Position numbers and translations under genes: made by a program
Assembly: GCF_001595965.1 (NCBI RefSeq)
Contig: NZ_LOJI01000040.1
Span: 124,278-188,277 of the forward strand
Direction of reading: 5' to 3'
DNA: 64,000 nt
From: Polynucleobacter yangtzensis
GTDB lineage: Bacteria; Pseudomonadota; Gammaproteobacteria; Burkholderiales; Burkholderiaceae
Notes under the pieces: generated by a model
Seen by the model: only the letters and a program-made list of their open reading frames with translations
Database searches by the model: none
What the model was told of the DNA's origin: nothing
Shown here: one piece after another, positions 33,460 to 42,699 of the stretch
Layout of the letters: each line of letters starts with the position of its first letter
How positions within the stretch are numbered: the first letter of the stretch is position 1

Positions 33460-34362
33460 ATGAAATCCCCGCTAAACCCTGCCAGAGTCGACTTTGTTAC
33501 CCTCAAGCTATTCTGCGCCATTGTTCAATCTGGCAGCATTACCAAGGGCGCAAGTGAATGCAACCTAGCCCTTTCAGCAGCCAGTAGACGGATATCTGAA
33601 TTTGAAGAAACTGTCGGCATGGCTCTCCTGGATCGATCGGTCAAAGGGGTCACGCTGACACATGCTGGTCACGCAGTCATGCAGCATGCTTTGAGATTGT
33701 TTCAAGGTTTTGAACAATTGAGTAATGAGTTGGGTGAATATTCCAAAGGCGTCAAAGGTCATGTGAGACTTTGGGCTAATATGTCTGCTCTAACGGAGTT
33801 TCTGCCATCAGCTTTAGCAAGCTTTTTAAAAGACTACCCAGAAATACAAGTCGAAGTAGAGGAGCAACTCAGCGGCGACATCGTGAGAGCACTCATGGAT
33901 GGTATTGCCGATATCGGCGTTTTTGCTGAAGGGCCTATAACCACCGGACTAGAAACTCACATTATGGGCAAAGACCAGTTGGTGATTGCCTGCAGTAAAG
34001 ACCACCCTCTCAGCAAAAGAAAAAGTATTTCATTTGAAGAATGTCTAGCATATGATTTTGTAGGACTGAATCGAGGAAGTTCCCTACTAGAGCTCACATC
34101 TCGTAGCGCCGAGAGGCTGGGCAAGCAAATGAGTATACGTATTCAGGTGCGTAGCTACGATGCGATGTGCCAAATGATTGCTGTCAATTTGGGCATTGGC
34201 GTATTACCTATCCAGGCCTGCGCCGCTCAAATTAAGGCTATGGGTCTGAAGGTAGTTCAATTAGAAGATGCGTGGGCAAAACGCAACTTATTAGTGGCAA
34301 CTAAGGCGGGGATTAACCATTCTCCAGCAACCAAGCTACTGAGCCAGCACTTGCTGGGGTAA
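33460..34362 (+). CDS. LysR-family transcriptional regulator
   Basis: A 300-residue LysR regulator. The winged helix-turn-helix spans about 10-70 (LKLFCAIVQSGSITKGASECNLALSAASRRISEFE), and the C-terminal periplasmic-binding-like effector domain runs from about 95. It is divergent from the CoA-transferase operon (111 bp gap), which is its likely target. The inducer is unknown. Confidence 0.88.
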   Translation: MKSPLNPARVDFVTLKLFCAIVQSGSITKGASECNLALSAASRRISEFEETVGMALLDRSVKGVTLTHAGHAVMQHALRLFQGFEQLSNELGEYSKGVKGHVRLWANMSALTEFLPSALASFLKDYPEIQVEVEEQLSGDIVRALMDGIADIGVFAEGPITTGLETHIMGKDQLVIACSKDHPLSKRKSISFEECLAYDFVGLNRGSSLLELTSRSAERLGKQMSIRIQVRSYDAMCQMIAVNLGIGVLPIQACAAQIKAMGLKVVQLEDAWAKRNLLVATKAGINHSPATKLLSQHLLG

Positions 34363-34445
34363 TAGCACTCCTTGTAAATTCTTGAGTGAATTTATCAAGC
34401 GCTCATTTGCATGACATGCCATACAAATAGGCATAAGATGAACTT

Positions 34446-34682
34446 ATGACCATTATCTTTCTACTACTCTCCCCAGCATTATTTGCTTTGTTTTGGATTA
34501 TTCGATTTCAGATCTGTAGCGCTCGCCGTAGACGTCTTGTAGATACCTATGGGATTGACTCCAAAAAGCTTAGAAAACTGAGCTGCAGGCAAGTCACCAA
34601 TCTTCGCAAGCAGATCGAAGAATTTGAGGAAAAGAAGGATGCCTTTGGCCTTGAAGCAGCTGTTCGGCCATACAGGCCATAA
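34446..34682 (+). CDS. Small membrane-anchored hypothetical protein
   Basis: A 78-residue protein with one N-terminal membrane segment (about 2-22) and a basic, helical cytoplasmic tail (RRRRLVDTYGIDSKKLRKL, then KKDAFG). No known domain. It stands alone between the LysR gene and the universal stress protein gene. Confidence 0.5.
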   Translation: MTIIFLLLSPALFALFWIIRFQICSARRRRLVDTYGIDSKKLRKLSCRQVTNLRKQIEEFEEKKDAFGLEAAVRPYRP

Positions 34683-34760
34683 GGTAGCCTGAAACCATTG
34701 TAGGCACTCTATATTTAACTTAAACTGAGTAAAGAATTCATAAATAACGAAAGGGTAAAA

Positions 34761-35186
34761 ATGAAAGTACTACTTCCTGTGGATGGCTCTAAATCCTCAT
34801 TGAATGCCGCTAAATATGTGGCCAAAATGGCTAAGAATTCCCGCAGCCCTGTAACGGTGACTTTAGTCAGCGTCCACGATGACATTGGTCTTGGCCACGT
34901 TAAGCAATTCGTAGCCAAAAGCGTAGTAGATGATTACCTTCGCGAAGTAAGCGAAAAAGAATTAAAACCAGCGCAGAAAGTATTAGATGCTGCCAAGGTC
35001 AAACACAATATGGCCATTAAACGCGGTCAAATCTCAGAAGAAATCATTGCTTTGGCTAATAAAGACAAAGTTGACATGATCGTGATGGGTGTTAAAGGTC
35101 GCAGCGGTATTTTGGATGTCCTCGTTGGCTCAGTTGCTCAGCGCGTTTCTAGCTCAGCAAAGCAGCCTGTTTTATTGGTAAAGTAA
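34761..35186 (+). CDS. Universal stress protein (UspA family)
   Basis: A 141-residue single Usp domain. MKVLLPVDGSKSS starts it and the ATP-binding loop is VMGVKGRSGILDVLVGSVAQRVSSSAKQPVLLV (Gx2Gx9GS-type, about 111-140). Such proteins are stress-induced and soluble. AAAGGGTAAAA precedes the ATG. Confidence 0.9.
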   Translation: MKVLLPVDGSKSSLNAAKYVAKMAKNSRSPVTVTLVSVHDDIGLGHVKQFVAKSVVDDYLREVSEKELKPAQKVLDAAKVKHNMAIKRGQISEEIIALANKDKVDMIVMGVKGRSGILDVLVGSVAQRVSSSAKQPVLLVK

Positions 35187-35213
35187 TTTCAGCATTTTTC
35201 GCATCTTGCTTAG

Positions 35214-35236
35214 TTGGTTGCCACAGGCAACCAACT
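35214..35236 (+). terminator. Perfect hairpin after the usp gene, terminator-like
   Basis: GTTGGTTGCC-ACA-GGCAACCAAC, a perfect ten-pair stem 27 bp after the usp stop, but followed only by TTCCCTGATC, so a factor-independent terminator is uncertain. It could instead protect the mRNA 3' end. Confidence 0.5.
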
Positions 35237-35298
35237 TCCCTGATCACACCATTATTCCTACGCGTTAGCTCCTTCAAAGACTCTTGATCGCATAACAG

Positions 35299-35835
35299 AT
35301 GGTGAAGATAAACCCAAACCGCTCGACCCTTGTTTTAATCGACCTACAAAGTCGATTAATGCCTGTCATTCATCAAGGGGAAGAAGTTCTTAAGCAATGT
35401 ATCAAGATCGCTAAAATCGCCAAACTTCTAGATATTCATATTATTGGCACTGAACAAAGCCCACAAAGCCTGGGGCATAACGTGGATGCAATCGCCCAGT
35501 TATGTAAAACCACCGTAGCAAAAGATCACTTTGATGCTTGCCAAGATGGCCTCATCGATGCGTTATGCAAAAACAGAGAGCATCTGATTCTTGCCGGATG
35601 TGAAACACACGTATGTGTAATGCAAACCGCCTTAGAGCTAGTGCGGCAGAACTTCAAAGTTTCTATTTTGGTAGATGCGGTTGGGTCACGTAGATCCCTG
35701 GATCGAGACATTGCCCTTCATCGTCTTGGCTCGTCTGGAGCAACACTTCTTACTACTGAGATGCTAGCCTTTGAATGGCTAGGAAACGCCTCTAATGAAT
35801 CTTTTAAGGATGCATTAGCAATTATTAAATCTTAG
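35299..35835 (+). CDS. Isochorismatase-family cysteine hydrolase (YcaC-like)
   Basis: A 178-residue hydrolase. The triad is visible as Asp in LVLIDLQSRLMP (about 14), Lys in TTVAKDHFDA (about 76), and Cys in LILAGCETHVCVMQTALEL (about 104-111). This is the YcaC-like subgroup of the family, whose physiological substrates are mostly unknown. It stands alone on the plus strand. Confidence 0.85.
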   Translation: MVKINPNRSTLVLIDLQSRLMPVIHQGEEVLKQCIKIAKIAKLLDIHIIGTEQSPQSLGHNVDAIAQLCKTTVAKDHFDACQDGLIDALCKNREHLILAGCETHVCVMQTALELVRQNFKVSILVDAVGSRRSLDRDIALHRLGSSGATLLTTEMLAFEWLGNASNESFKDALAIIKS

Positions 35836-35873
35836 GTTTGGCTTAACCTGGTTAGCCGACCTTTTTAGCTAAC

Positions 35874-36197
35874 TCAGGCAGTTGATTTAGCAATAAAGAA
35901 TGCTTTTGGTACTGGAGTACACCAAACCACACCATCGCCCACTTGTCCCGTCTGACATACCGTCACAATGCGATCCATTAGCACTTCAGCAACTTCGTCA
36001 TTACAAATAATCTCGACGCGTACTTTTGCTGAGTAGTCAGTCAATTCATCTTTAATATTTGCTTTACTGGTTTTGGATGGCGCACTACAGCCTTCCACCT
36101 TAGCGACCGTCATTCCCGGAAAACCAGGAGTCTCCATCAGAGCTGTTCGTAAAGCAGGTAATTTACTGGGGCGAATAACCGCCTTCACTTCCATCAT
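35874..36197 (-). CDS. PII-like signalling protein of an RND efflux operon
   Basis: A 107-residue protein with PII (GlnB-like) fold features: MEVKAVIRPSKLPALRTALMETPGFPGMTVAKVEG at the N-terminus and a C-terminal QTGQVGDGVVWCTPV, matching the GKIGDGKIFV segment of PII. The T-loop is altered and lacks the uridylylated Tyr. PII-like proteins of this kind occur beside CusA/CzcA pumps. It overlaps the pump gene by four bases (ATGA), so it is the last gene of that operon. It probably senses a small nucleotide or metal. Confidence 0.75.
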   Translation of the reverse strand: MMEVKAVIRPSKLPALRTALMETPGFPGMTVAKVEGCSAPSKTSKANIKDELTDYSAKVRVEIICNDEVAEVLMDRIVTVCQTGQVGDGVVWCTPVPKAFFIAKSTA

Positions 36198-39100
36198 GCT
36201 TCCACCTCTTTGTCTTCAAACCATCTATATAGAACAGGTAACACTAATAAAGTCAGCGCTGTTGAGGTGATTAATCCTGCAATCACCACAGCCGCCAGGG
36301 GACGAGTCACTTCTGATCCAGGGCCACCTGAGAACAGCATTGGCACCAGAGCCAGCATCGCCACTGATGCCGTCATCATGACCGGTCTAAACCGGTGACC
36401 GCAACCATGAAGGAGCGCATCTTCCATACTGTAACCATCTTCACGTAACTGCTTAATAAAGGAGATCAGCACCACACCATTCAGCACGGCGATACCCCAC
36501 AAGTTAATAAATCCTACCGCAGCAGGCACCGAGAGGTACTCACCTGTAATGAATAAACCAAACACGCCGCCAATCGATGCAAATGGCAGAACCAAAATAA
36601 TGAGGCCAGCCAAACGAAGTGACTTAAACAACATAAACAATAAGAAGAATATGGCCAAGACCGTCAAAGGAATGATGATCATCAGGCGAGCCATCGCTCT
36701 TTGCATGTTTTCAAACTGACCACCCCATTGCAAGGTATAGCCTTGAGGTAATTCCACATTCTTGGCAATCAACTCTTGGGCCTCTTTTACAAAGCCACCC
36801 AAGTCGCGCCCTTCCACATTCACGCCAACAACCAAACGACGTTTACCAGACTCACGGGAGATTTGAGCTGGGCCCTCTACCAAGGAAATTTCAGCCAAGT
36901 CGCGCATCAGCACTTGAGCACCATCCGGAGAATGCAAAATAATATTCTCAATGGCGTCAATATTATTTCTGTAAGGGCTTGGATAGCGCAGTACCAATGG
37001 GAAGCGACGCTCTCCTTCATAGACAGTGCTGGCTTGCTTACCGCCAATAGCCGTTTCAATAACTTCGTTCACATCGGAAACGTTAATGCCGTAGCGCGCA
37101 ATCGCATCACGATCAATCTTGATGTTGAGATAGTTCTGACCAGACGCCTGCTCAATACGTAAATCATTACTACCATTCATCTTAGTTAAAACTTGACCTA
37201 TTTGTGAGCCGAGTTTTTGCAAGACCGGTAATTCATCGCCAAAGATTTTGACCGCTACTTGTGAGCGCACGCCAGAAACCATCTCATCTACCCTAGCTGC
37301 AATCGGTTGGGAGATTGCCAATTCAATGCCGGGTAAGGTTTTGAGCTTCTCACGAATTTGTTGCGCAATCTCTTCCTGACTTAAATCTCTATCACCTAAA
37401 GGCTTGAGTGTCACGATCGGATCCGACTCATTCGGCTGACCTGGATCTGCAGGAGACTCGCCTTTACCAAGTCGAGAGACTGCCATCTCGACCCCAGGAA
37501 TAGTCATGATGCGTTTAATCGCCTCAAACTCTAATTTAATAGACTCGTCTAATGAAATATTAGGCGCACGGACAATCACAGGAGTGATAGAGCCTTCTTG
37601 CATCACTGGAATAAAGGCCTTACCGAGCATGACAAACCCAACCAAGCTAATACCTAGAGCAATGATGGCGCGCTTGACCACCAATTTAGGGTTAGCCAAA
37701 CACCAATGCAACCAACGCTCGTAGGGAGCGCGCATTTTTTTAACTATCTTGGTATCGTCCTCGCCACCACCCTTCAAGATGTAGGAACATAAGACTGGCG
37801 ATAAAGTAAATGACAGAATCAAAGAGATCGTTAAGGCAATAGCGATCGTAATCGCCATCGGTGCAAACATCTTGCCTTCCATACCCTCAAGCGAGAGCAG
37901 TGGCATAAAGACCAGAATGATGATGCCCACACCAAAGAGTACGGGTTTACCGACTTCAGAGGCCGCCTCTAAGATGATCCTATTTTTGGATTCACCGCCT
38001 TTAAGGCGTTCACCTAATTTCGCGAACGTGTTCTCCACTACTACAACGGAACCATCCACCATAATGCCGATCGCAATGGCTAGGCCACCCAAGGACATCA
38101 AGTTCGCTGAAATGCCATAACGATTCATGACCAAGAAAGTGAGTAAGGGCGTGAGCAGCAGCGTGGCAACCACAATCAGAGATGAGCGCACATCCCCTAA
38201 GAAGAGGAATAACAAAATAATCACCAGAATCACGCCTTCAACCAGCACTTTTGCCACGTTGAACATAGCGGCATTCACCAAATCGGTACGGTCGTAGAAA
38301 GGCACGATCTGCAAGCCATCTGGCAGCAACTTACCTTCGTTAATTTCTTCAACTTTGAGTTTGATGCGATTAACCACTTCTCTTGCATTGCCGCCACGGA
38401 TCATTTGAATAATGCCAGCAACACTTTCCGTGTAGCCATTCTTAATAGCGGCGCCCTGACGAATCTCGCTACCAATCGTCACTTCGGCAACGTTCTTCAC
38501 ATATACCGGAATACCCTTCACTTCTTTTAGAATAATCTTGCCAATATCTTCTGGCTTAGTAATTAAGCCTAAGCCACGAATCAGATAGCGCTCTGCATAC
38601 GTTGGCAACTGACCGCCACCGGAGTTGGCATTATTTCTAGCAAGTGCTTGGTACACTTCTTGCAAGCTAATTTGATAGTGACGCAAGCGCTCAGGATTCA
38701 CCAAGACTTGATACTCTCTGGCGTAACCACCTTGCGTATTAATCTCGGCTACACCAGGAATAGAGCGCAGCATTGGACGCACAATCCAATCTTGCACTGC
38801 ACGTCGATCAGAAAGCTCGTCCACTGAAAGCTCACGATCTCGGTCGGATGGATGATCTATTGTGTACTGATATACCTCACCCAAACCTGTAGATGGAGGC
38901 GCCAATACAGGAGTGATACCTACCGGCATTCTTGAAGCAACCTCAATTAATCGCTCTGTAACTAATTGACGAGCAAAGTAGATATCGGTTTTTTCAGTAA
39001 ACACTAAGGTAATTACGGAAATGCCATTACGGTTCAAAGAGCGCATCTCTATTAAACCTGGCAAACCGGTCATCGCCAATTCAATAGGAATGGTTACAAA

Positions 39101-39289
39101 ACGCTCAACCTCTTCCGGAGATTTTCCAGGGGCTTCTGCAGCAACCTGAACTTGAACGTTTGTTACATCCGGAAATGCATCAACAGAAAGTCGTTTGGTA
39201 GCCAGTAGACCGGCAACGAGCAATACGATGGCAATAATCACCACCAATAGGCGTTGCTGTAACGAGAGGCGAACGATTCTTTCAATCAT
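36194..39289 (-). CDS. Heavy-metal RND efflux pump, CusA/CzcA family
   Basis: A 1031-residue inner-membrane RND pump of the HME type. It opens with MIERIVRLSLQQRLLVV, has the usual twelve-segment, two-loop layout, and in TM4 reads IGIMVDGSVVVVEN, which keeps the Asp and Glu of the proton pathway but lacks the DFG Asp of CzcA. The family exports divalent or monovalent metals through an MFP and outer-membrane channel. The metal cannot be fixed from sequence alone. The Mn-type riboswitch upstream suggests manganese may be a substrate or signal. Confidence 0.9.
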   Translation of the reverse strand: MIERIVRLSLQQRLLVVIIAIVLLVAGLLATKRLSVDAFPDVTNVQVQVAAEAPGKSPEEVERFVTIPIELAMTGLPGLIEMRSLNRNGISVITLVFTEKTDIYFARQLVTERLIEVASRMPVGITPVLAPPSTGLGEVYQYTIDHPSDRDRELSVDELSDRRAVQDWIVRPMLRSIPGVAEINTQGGYAREYQVLVNPERLRHYQISLQEVYQALARNNANSGGGQLPTYAERYLIRGLGLITKPEDIGKIILKEVKGIPVYVKNVAEVTIGSEIRQGAAIKNGYTESVAGIIQMIRGGNAREVVNRIKLKVEEINEGKLLPDGLQIVPFYDRTDLVNAAMFNVAKVLVEGVILVIILLFLFLGDVRSSLIVVATLLLTPLLTFLVMNRYGISANLMSLGGLAIAIGIMVDGSVVVVENTFAKLGERLKGGESKNRIILEAASEVGKPVLFGVGIIILVFMPLLSLEGMEGKMFAPMAITIAIALTISLILSFTLSPVLCSYILKGGGEDDTKIVKKMRAPYERWLHWCLANPKLVVKRAIIALGISLVGFVMLGKAFIPVMQEGSITPVIVRAPNISLDESIKLEFEAIKRIMTIPGVEMAVSRLGKGESPADPGQPNESDPIVTLKPLGDRDLSQEEIAQQIREKLKTLPGIELAISQPIAARVDEMVSGVRSQVAVKIFGDELPVLQKLGSQIGQVLTKMNGSNDLRIEQASGQNYLNIKIDRDAIARYGINVSDVNEVIETAIGGKQASTVYEGERRFPLVLRYPSPYRNNIDAIENIILHSPDGAQVLMRDLAEISLVEGPAQISRESGKRRLVVGVNVEGRDLGGFVKEAQELIAKNVELPQGYTLQWGGQFENMQRAMARLMIIIPLTVLAIFFLLFMLFKSLRLAGLIILVLPFASIGGVFGLFITGEYLSVPAAVGFINLWGIAVLNGVVLISFIKQLREDGYSMEDALLHGCGHRFRPVMMTASVAMLALVPMLFSGGPGSEVTRPLAAVVIAGLITSTALTLLVLPVLYRWFEDKEVEA

Positions 39290-39304
39290 TTATTTACCCG
39301 CCTG

Positions 39305-40651
39305 TTATCCGCCACTAAGCTGACGCTTACGCTCTGTGTTTAAGTGATAAGCACCTTCAATAGCAATCTCTTGACCTTCTTTGAGGCCTGATATCACCGG
39401 ACGATATCCTTTGCCCTCTGGACCGAGCTTGACAGCCACCATACGATAAGTGTCATCATCCAATCTCACAAAAACGTGGTCATGGTTATCTTCTCGAACG
39501 ATGGCGCCTAAGGGCACAACCAACTTCTCAACCGGCTGACTCTCAATCAACATGGTTGCCAACATACCAGGCTTAATTGAGCCATTATTATTAGGCAAAT
39601 CCATACGAACGACCACTGTACGAGTCTGGGGATTTACGATCGAATCAACGTGGGCAATGACGCCTTCAATCTCTTGATTTCTAAGTGCAGGAATGATGAC
39701 CGAAGCCTTTTGTCCTTTTTGCATCAGATAGGAGTTACTCTCAGGTACCTCAGAAACAGCCCATAGGGTGCTCAGATCGGCCACTGTAAATAATGCATCG
39801 GAAGGTTGTACAACCTGACCACGATTAATCTTTCGCTCAACAATCTCACCTGGAATTGTGGCAATCACATTATTAATGGATTCAATCACACCAGTTTTGG
39901 CAAGCTTATCAATGTTTGCTTGATCCATCCCCTGAACTTTTAATTGATCATTCGCAGCACGAAACTCTGCCTTAGCACTACTCGCCTCGGCTTCGCGCCT
40001 TTGCAGTTCTGCAAGAGCAATCACATCCTCTTTATAGAGAATTTTTGCGCGATTAGCGGCTTGATCAGCCAGTTGACTTGCGCTCTTCGCTTTTAAGTAA
40101 GCTAGTTGCGATTGAGTTAATTCAGTAGAGGTAATTTTCGCCAGAATATCGCCTTGTTTTACTTGCTGACCCGGCACAGCGAGTATCTCAGATACGCGCC
40201 CCGTGACATTCGCGCCAATCCGCGCCAAAAAGCGCTCGTTGAAATCAATTCGGCCAGAAGCCCGCAACTCTTCCACAAAAGGAGACACTTGAACCTTGCC
40301 ATCCGCAATCATCTTATGCAAATCTTCATTAACTACAACCATATTCGGGTCTTGCACTGATTTAACTGCAGGACTTCTATCAAATACGTTGAAGTAATTC
40401 AGAATAATGATGAATGCACAGAACCAAGGCAGATAAAACATGCCCTTTTTAAACCAATGCGGCGATTTGTCATAGCGGCCGGTAACGGCAGGCACGTGCT
40501 CTCCAAGCCATTGGTGGGCTTGTGCATACCACTGGTTCTGGGTCTGTAGAATTTGGCCGAATAATTCCTTCTTATGGAATTTAATCTTTCGCACCAAAAA
40601 GGTCTTCCAGACTTTTACCCTTTTCAGCATGGCTGCTAACTCTTGGTTCAT
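39305..40651 (-). CDS. Periplasmic adaptor (MFP) of metal RND pump, CusB/CzcB family
   Basis: A 448-residue adaptor. A basic cytoplasmic start (about 1-65) precedes one membrane segment (about 70-90), then barrel-sandwich, hairpin and beta-barrel domains: ANVTGRVSEILAVPGQQVKQGDILAKI, a coiled-coil stretch (about 160-240), and a second lipoyl half (ATIPGEIVERKINRGQVVQPSDALFTV). I chose the ATG at 40651, which overlaps the tolC-like stop as ATGA. An ATG ten codons earlier is possible. Confidence 0.88.
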   Translation of the reverse strand: MNQELAAMLKRVKVWKTFLVRKIKFHKKELFGQILQTQNQWYAQAHQWLGEHVPAVTGRYDKSPHWFKKGMFYLPWFCAFIIILNYFNVFDRSPAVKSVQDPNMVVVNEDLHKMIADGKVQVSPFVEELRASGRIDFNERFLARIGANVTGRVSEILAVPGQQVKQGDILAKITSTELTQSQLAYLKAKSASQLADQAANRAKILYKEDVIALAELQRREAEASSAKAEFRAANDQLKVQGMDQANIDKLAKTGVIESINNVIATIPGEIVERKINRGQVVQPSDALFTVADLSTLWAVSEVPESNSYLMQKGQKASVIIPALRNQEIEGVIAHVDSIVNPQTRTVVVRMDLPNNNGSIKPGMLATMLIESQPVEKLVVPLGAIVREDNHDHVFVRLDDDTYRMVAVKLGPEGKGYRPVISGLKEGQEIAIEGAYHLNTERKRQLSGG

Positions 40652-41913
40652 TGCATTCCACTTTCTATCTTCGCAAGCCACTCTGGGCTCGCTCTTAATC
40701 TCTGAATCTCAGTTACCACAGAAGCCAAATCAAAACGTGCCTTAATCAAATCATTACGCGCTGCCCTAAAGGTTCTTTGCGCATCCAAATACTCGAGCAT
40801 GCCGCGCTCACCATAGCGATAAGAAACCTCAGCAATGCGGCGCGCACTAGCTGCTAACTCAACCACTTCTGAGCTTAATATTTTGACTTGGTAACTAGTC
40901 ATTTGATAAAGCTTATAAGCAGTTTCCATTTGCTGATCTAGGGTTTGGCTTTGAGCATTCAATTGATTTTTTGCTTTAGAGGCGTTGGCTTCAGCCTCAG
41001 CAATCTGACCGCCCTTAAAGTCCCAAATCGGAATACTCACTTGCAAACCATAAAGGCGATCAGTGAAGTTAGGGTCGTTATATTGAGATGCCTTAAATGC
41101 CAAGCGAGGTAAGCGTGAATTTTTTTCAAAACTCAATTTAGATTCAGTTGCCTCCACCTCTGCCTTTGCCTTTTGCAGCTCTGGACTTTGACTCTGAACC
41201 TCGTTTAACAATTGAGTTAATGATGGCAAGACCTCAGGTTTTGGCTGCTCCGCTACAACTGTAAAATCTGCAGGCAATTGATGGCCCACCACTTGGCGTA
41301 ACTGACTACGAGCCTGCTCCACGCGTAACTTACTAGACTCTGCAGCAATTTGCGCATTGAGAAATTCCGTTTGCACTCGAATCAATTCGAAGCGGGCTGT
41401 TTCACCAACGTCATATCGAATTTGCATACGATCACGAATCTGTTTCGTCAAACTCATATCCTCTTCGGCAGCTTTTTGTTCCGCTTCACGGCGCATGAGT
41501 TCGTAAAAGCGCTGCTGCACTCTCGAAATCGTCTCAACTTCAAAAGCAACACGCGTTGCTTCAGCTGCACGTAAATTTGCCTCGGCAGCATTTACCCTAG
41601 GGAAGCGGGTGTAAGGCATGTCCAATGGCTGAGTAACGGCCCATGATGAAACATTACCTACCGTCAAAGGACCGGTAGCCGATCGTTGCTGGCCTGTACT
41701 CACCTCAAACTCTGGATTCGGAATAGCTCTTGCTGTCGACAGCTGTCCTTTAATTGCCTTAGCTTGATCACGGGCAGCCAAGACTTGTGGACTTGACTCC
41801 AAGGAGATAGAGATCAAGTCATTGATAGTGAACGTTTTTTTAGATTGTGCACTGACATTTGTCACCATCAGGGTGCTAGCAAAAGTAATGACCAACCATC
41901 GGTACCGCGTCAT
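40648..41913 (-). CDS. TolC/CzcC-family outer-membrane channel
   Basis: A 421-residue outer-membrane factor. The ATG at 41913 gives a signal peptide (MTRYRWLVITFASTLMVTNVSAQ). The mature part has the paired helical/beta repeats of the family, SLESSPQVLAARDQAKA and later NSRLPRLAFKASQYN. The frame is open back to a TTG at 42045, but that stretch contains a terminator-like hairpin and lies in the riboswitch leader, so I take the later start. It is the first gene of the RND operon, with the riboswitch about 160 nt upstream of the start. Confidence 0.87.
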   Translation of the reverse strand: MTRYRWLVITFASTLMVTNVSAQSKKTFTINDLISISLESSPQVLAARDQAKAIKGQLSTARAIPNPEFEVSTGQQRSATGPLTVGNVSSWAVTQPLDMPYTRFPRVNAAEANLRAAEATRVAFEVETISRVQQRFYELMRREAEQKAAEEDMSLTKQIRDRMQIRYDVGETARFELIRVQTEFLNAQIAAESSKLRVEQARSQLRQVVGHQLPADFTVVAEQPKPEVLPSLTQLLNEVQSQSPELQKAKAEVEATESKLSFEKNSRLPRLAFKASQYNDPNFTDRLYGLQVSIPIWDFKGGQIAEAEANASKAKNQLNAQSQTLDQQMETAYKLYQMTSYQVKILSSEVVELAASARRIAEVSYRYGERGMLEYLDAQRTFRAARNDLIKARFDLASVVTEIQRLRASPEWLAKIESGMQ

Positions 41914-41970
41914 ACGTCCAACTTGCAAAGTATTTAAACGCAAATTATCCAACCAGCTAGGCGTAAGAGC

Positions 41971-41996
41971 AAGAAAACGTCCCCAATTTGGGGCGT
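41971..41996 (-). terminator. Terminator-like hairpin in the RND operon leader
   Basis: On the minus strand ACG-CCCC-AAATT-GGGG-A-CGT followed by TTTCTT. It lies 58 bp before the tolC-like ATG and about 75 nt after the riboswitch core, the position expected for a transcription-attenuation expression platform. Confidence 0.55.
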
Positions 41997-42071
41997 AAAC
42001 GGGCAAAAGAATGCCAGAACGAAGGTTTTTGAGGTGGAAAGTCAATATTTGGCCATTTAGAAAATAGTAAA

Positions 42072-42160
42072 TGGTCTTGCCTTAAAAATTACTCACATAC
42101 CGGGCGCGAAGGCCGTAATGACGATATGTGAGACCCATTAATGGGCAGGCTACTCCCCGT
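42072..42160 (-). promoter_or_regulatory. yybP-ykoY manganese riboswitch
   Basis: On the minus strand, in order: GGGGAGTAGCC (42158-42148), a CCCATTAATGGG hairpin, CTCACATA (42132-42125), CGTCATTACGGCC, CGCGCCCGG, the pairing TATGTGAG (42099-42092), and GGCAAGACC (42081-42073). The GGGGAGUAGC and CAAGACC ends plus CGUCAUUACGGCC are the diagnostic conserved parts of RF00080, which binds Mn2+. It reads directly into the RND efflux operon, not into a TerC or MntP gene. Confidence 0.85.
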
Positions 42161-42208
42161 TTATTCATCTTATTAGATCACAGATAAGCGACAAAGCCAT
42201 CTGCAAGC

Positions 42209-42541
42209 TCAAGCATACGCTCGGCCAGATAAGCGACCGTACTTCTGAGCCTTATTAAAAGCCTTTTGCATATGCTTATAGACTTTCTTTAAACCCATAT
42301 CCAAAGCCGTTCTCCGGTCTCTTGCAGTGAAGCTCACCTCAATCTGCCGATTATCAAAAGTTTGCAATTCAATAATGCAGTTTTGATTACAGCCTGTTTT
42401 TGCCTGGGCTACAGAGGAATACTTCACTTTAATTTTTCTTACCAACCAAAAGAGTCTCTTCAGAGAGAACTTCACGCGATTCTCTGTGAATGTTTTAAAT
42501 TCTGGTTCGATTTGTTCTTTTGTTTCCAATATGACATTCAT
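42209..42541 (-). CDS. HPF/RaiA-like protein
   Basis: A 110-residue basic protein with the strand-helix pattern of ribosome hibernation factors (S30EA): a start with NVILETKEQIE, a helix ENRVKFSLKRLFWLV, paired strands IKVKYSSV and QIEVSFTARD, then helix ALDMGLKKVYKHMQKAFNKA. The usual DxY-like conserved residues are weak, so this may be a divergent relative. It lies between the TerC-Usp gene and the riboswitch on the same strand. Confidence 0.55.
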   Translation of the reverse strand: MNVILETKEQIEPEFKTFTENRVKFSLKRLFWLVRKIKVKYSSVAQAKTGCNQNCIIELQTFDNRQIEVSFTARDRRTALDMGLKKVYKHMQKAFNKAQKYGRLSGRAYA

Positions 42542-42650
42542 GATTTATCTCCTTTGTTGAACATCTTGGATTAAATATAAGGCGATCTTTATTCTTAATA
42601 AAGCAGATGTTTATTGATAATAATTCTGTTATTTACTGAGTATTTGCTCA

Positions 42651-42675
42651 AAAAAATGCCCTCGGGTAGAGGGCA
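42651..42675 (-). terminator. Intrinsic terminator after terC-usp
   Basis: On the minus strand TGCCCTC-TACCC-GAGGGCA then seven T. It starts 25 bp after the TerC-Usp stop and separates that gene from the HPF-like gene. Confidence 0.85.
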
Positions 42676-42699
42676 TAAAGAGAACCGCAGGATGTAAAA

